Assembly: GCF_900103445.1 (NCBI RefSeq)
Contig: NZ_FNHS01000001.1
Coordinates: 62,001 to 126,000 of the forward strand
Direction: 5' to 3'
DNA: 64,000 nucleotides
Origin: Methylobacterium phyllostachyos
Lineage (GTDB): Bacteria > Pseudomonadota > Alphaproteobacteria > Rhizobiales > Beijerinckiaceae
Within the stretch, counting starts at the first letter, position 1, and every line of letters starts with the position of its first letter. Below are positions 62,951 through 64,000 of the stretch, piece by piece. A program made the position numbers and the translations under genes. The notes under the pieces are model-generated. The model had not been told where the DNA came from, ran no database searches, and saw nothing but the letters and a program-made list of their open reading frames with translations.

Positions 62951-64000
62951 CTACCCGCTGTGCGCGGCCGCAAGGGCTGCCGCCACTGTCCGGGCGAAGG
63001 CTGCCGGGTCCCGCGGGCTGTCGCCGTCCTGGATGCGGGCGAGGTCGAGCAGGGTGCCGGCCGCCTGCGGCACCTCCGATTCGGGCGCCGCGGCGAGCGC
63101 GCGAATCAGCGGGTGGCGCGGGTTGATCTCCAGAACCGGCTGCCCGGCGCCGGCCCGTCCGGCCCGGCGCATCAGCCGCTGCATCTGCAGATCGGGTCCG
63201 CCGGTGCCGGCCGAGAGCACCACCGCCGAATCGACCAGCCGGTCGGTTGTGCGCACATCCGAAACCTCAGACCCGAGCGCCGTCTTCACGGCGGCGACGA
63301 AAGCGTCGATGCCCTCCGGCGCCTCGGGCTGCTCACCTTCCAGCGCGAACTTCGAGAGGTCGAGCCCACCCTTGGTGATCGAGCGGAGCGGCTTCTCCTC
63401 GAAGGTGCCGAGCTGATCGGGCCAGAAGGCATCGACGTGATCGGAGAGGAGCAGCACCTCCAGGCCCCGGACCTTGAAGCCTTCGAGCTGCGGCGAGGAT
63501 TTCAGCGCCTCGGCGTCGTCGGCGACGAGGTAGTAGATCGCCTCCTGGCCGTCCTTCATGCGCGACACGTAATCGGGCAGCGAAGTCCAGCCCTCGACCG
63601 CGGAGGAGCGGAAGCGCAGCAGCGGTGCGATCTCACCCCGGCGCTCAAAATCCTCGTAGATGCCTTCCTTCAGGACGGGGCCGAAATTCTCCCAGAACGA
63701 CTGGTAGGCCTCGGCATCCTTGGCGCGCGTGGCAAGCTCGGAAACGACGCGGCCCGTGACAGCCCGGCGGATCCGCGCCAGCGCCGGGGTCGATTGCAGC
63801 ATCTCGCGGGAGACGTTGAGCGGCAGGTCCTCGGTATCGACCACACCCTGGACGAAGCGCAGCCACGGCGGCAGCAACTCGGCCTCGTCCGTGATGAACA
63901 TCCGGCGGACATGCAGGCGGACCTTGCTCTGCCGCTCGTTGTCGAGGGCCTGGAACGGCTTCGAGCCCGGGATGAACAGCAGCGCGGAGAATTCGAGCTG
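62951..64000 (-). CDS. htpG: Molecular chaperone HtpG (Hsp90), C-terminal part
   Basis: 350 residues in the window; the N-terminal ATPase domain lies beyond 64000. The frame enters in the middle domain ([56 protein letters not shown]) and continues through the C-terminal dimerisation domain ([40 protein letters not shown]). Cytosolic ATP-dependent chaperone. The C-terminus, [10 protein letters not shown], has no MEEVD, as usual in bacteria. Confidence 0.95.
   Translation of the reverse strand, partial: QLEFSALLFIPGSKPFQALDNERQSKVRLHVRRMFITDEAELLPPWLRFVQGVVDTEDLPLNVSREMLQSTPALARIRRAVTGRVVSELATRAKDAEAYQSFWENFGPVLKEGIYEDFERRGEIAPLLRFRSSAVEGWTSLPDYVSRMKDGQEAIYYLVADDAEALKSSPQLEGFKVRGLEVLLLSDHVDAFWPDQLGTFEEKPLRSITKGGLDLSKFALEGEQPEAPEGIDAFVAAVKTALGSEVSDVRTTDRLVDSAVVLSAGTGGPDLQMQRLMRRAGRAGAGQPVLEINPRHPLIRALAAAPESEVPQAAGTLLDLARIQDGDSPRDPAAFARTVAAALAAAHSG

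Noticed and set aside
1..64000. tRNA, rRNA or CRISPR features
   Set aside because: I saw no cloverleaf with a GGTTCGAATCC-type T loop, no rRNA sequence and no regularly spaced short direct repeats in the gaps, though a covariance-model scan was not possible.

Overview
The window is high-GC DNA (about 70% by eye) with densely packed genes on both strands. The gene set points to an alphaproteobacterium, most likely Methylobacterium/Methylorubrum or a close relative. Reasons: a urea/short-chain-amide ABC transporter joined to a formamidase and an aliphatic amidase, as in methylotrophs; an S21 with a long tail; an lptC-lptA-lptB operon; a dnaJ-like gene before fabI; and many intergenic palindromic repeats of types common in this group. 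The assignment is inference from content and was not checked by database search. I saw no rRNA, tRNA, CRISPR array, integrase or transposase, so this looks like ordinary chromosome.

Layout. 1-13.7 kb: end of a CheY-like receiver gene, prfC, a DUF1800/DUF1501 pair, an L-threonine aldolase, rpsU with a strongly structured leader, a small receiver, a class II glutamine amidotransferase, an aldehyde dehydrogenase, slyX, a soluble double-PAS chemoreceptor and a membrane diguanylate cyclase. 13.9-18 kb: a Pls/PosA-type single-module peptide synthetase (adenylation, carrier, membrane and left-handed beta-helix domains). 18-29.9 kb: a histidine phosphatase, a PPK2 polyphosphate kinase next to an AAA ATPase, fabI and dnaJ-like, a VOC protein coupled to a FecCD-type uptake ABC transporter, a Crp/Fnr regulator, a GH25 lipoprotein and small conserved proteins.

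30-44.4 kb is the most interesting part. On the minus strand a 1121-residue protein joins an NCS1 (purine/cytosine permease) transporter domain, an eight-cysteine module, a histidine kinase and a receiver; its stop overlaps the start of a receiver-LuxR response regulator. Divergently transcribed is urtABCDE, an alpha/beta hydrolase, formamidase fmdA, zinc-ribbon fmdB, aliphatic amidase amiE and a ClpP-like protein. My reading is that the pair senses a small nitrogen compound and controls its uptake and hydrolysis to ammonia. Three junctions inside this gene run carry large palindromic elements, which may set the relative expression of its parts.

44.5-64 kb is housekeeping and accessory metabolism: an SDR, a GhrA-like reductase, three MFS transporters, glucokinase, trehalose-phosphatase, a serine hydrolase, several DUF proteins, a LuxR regulator, a DHH phosphoesterase, lptCAB and the 3' end of htpG. 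At least five families of intergenic inverted repeats occur in the window, three of them in more than one copy.
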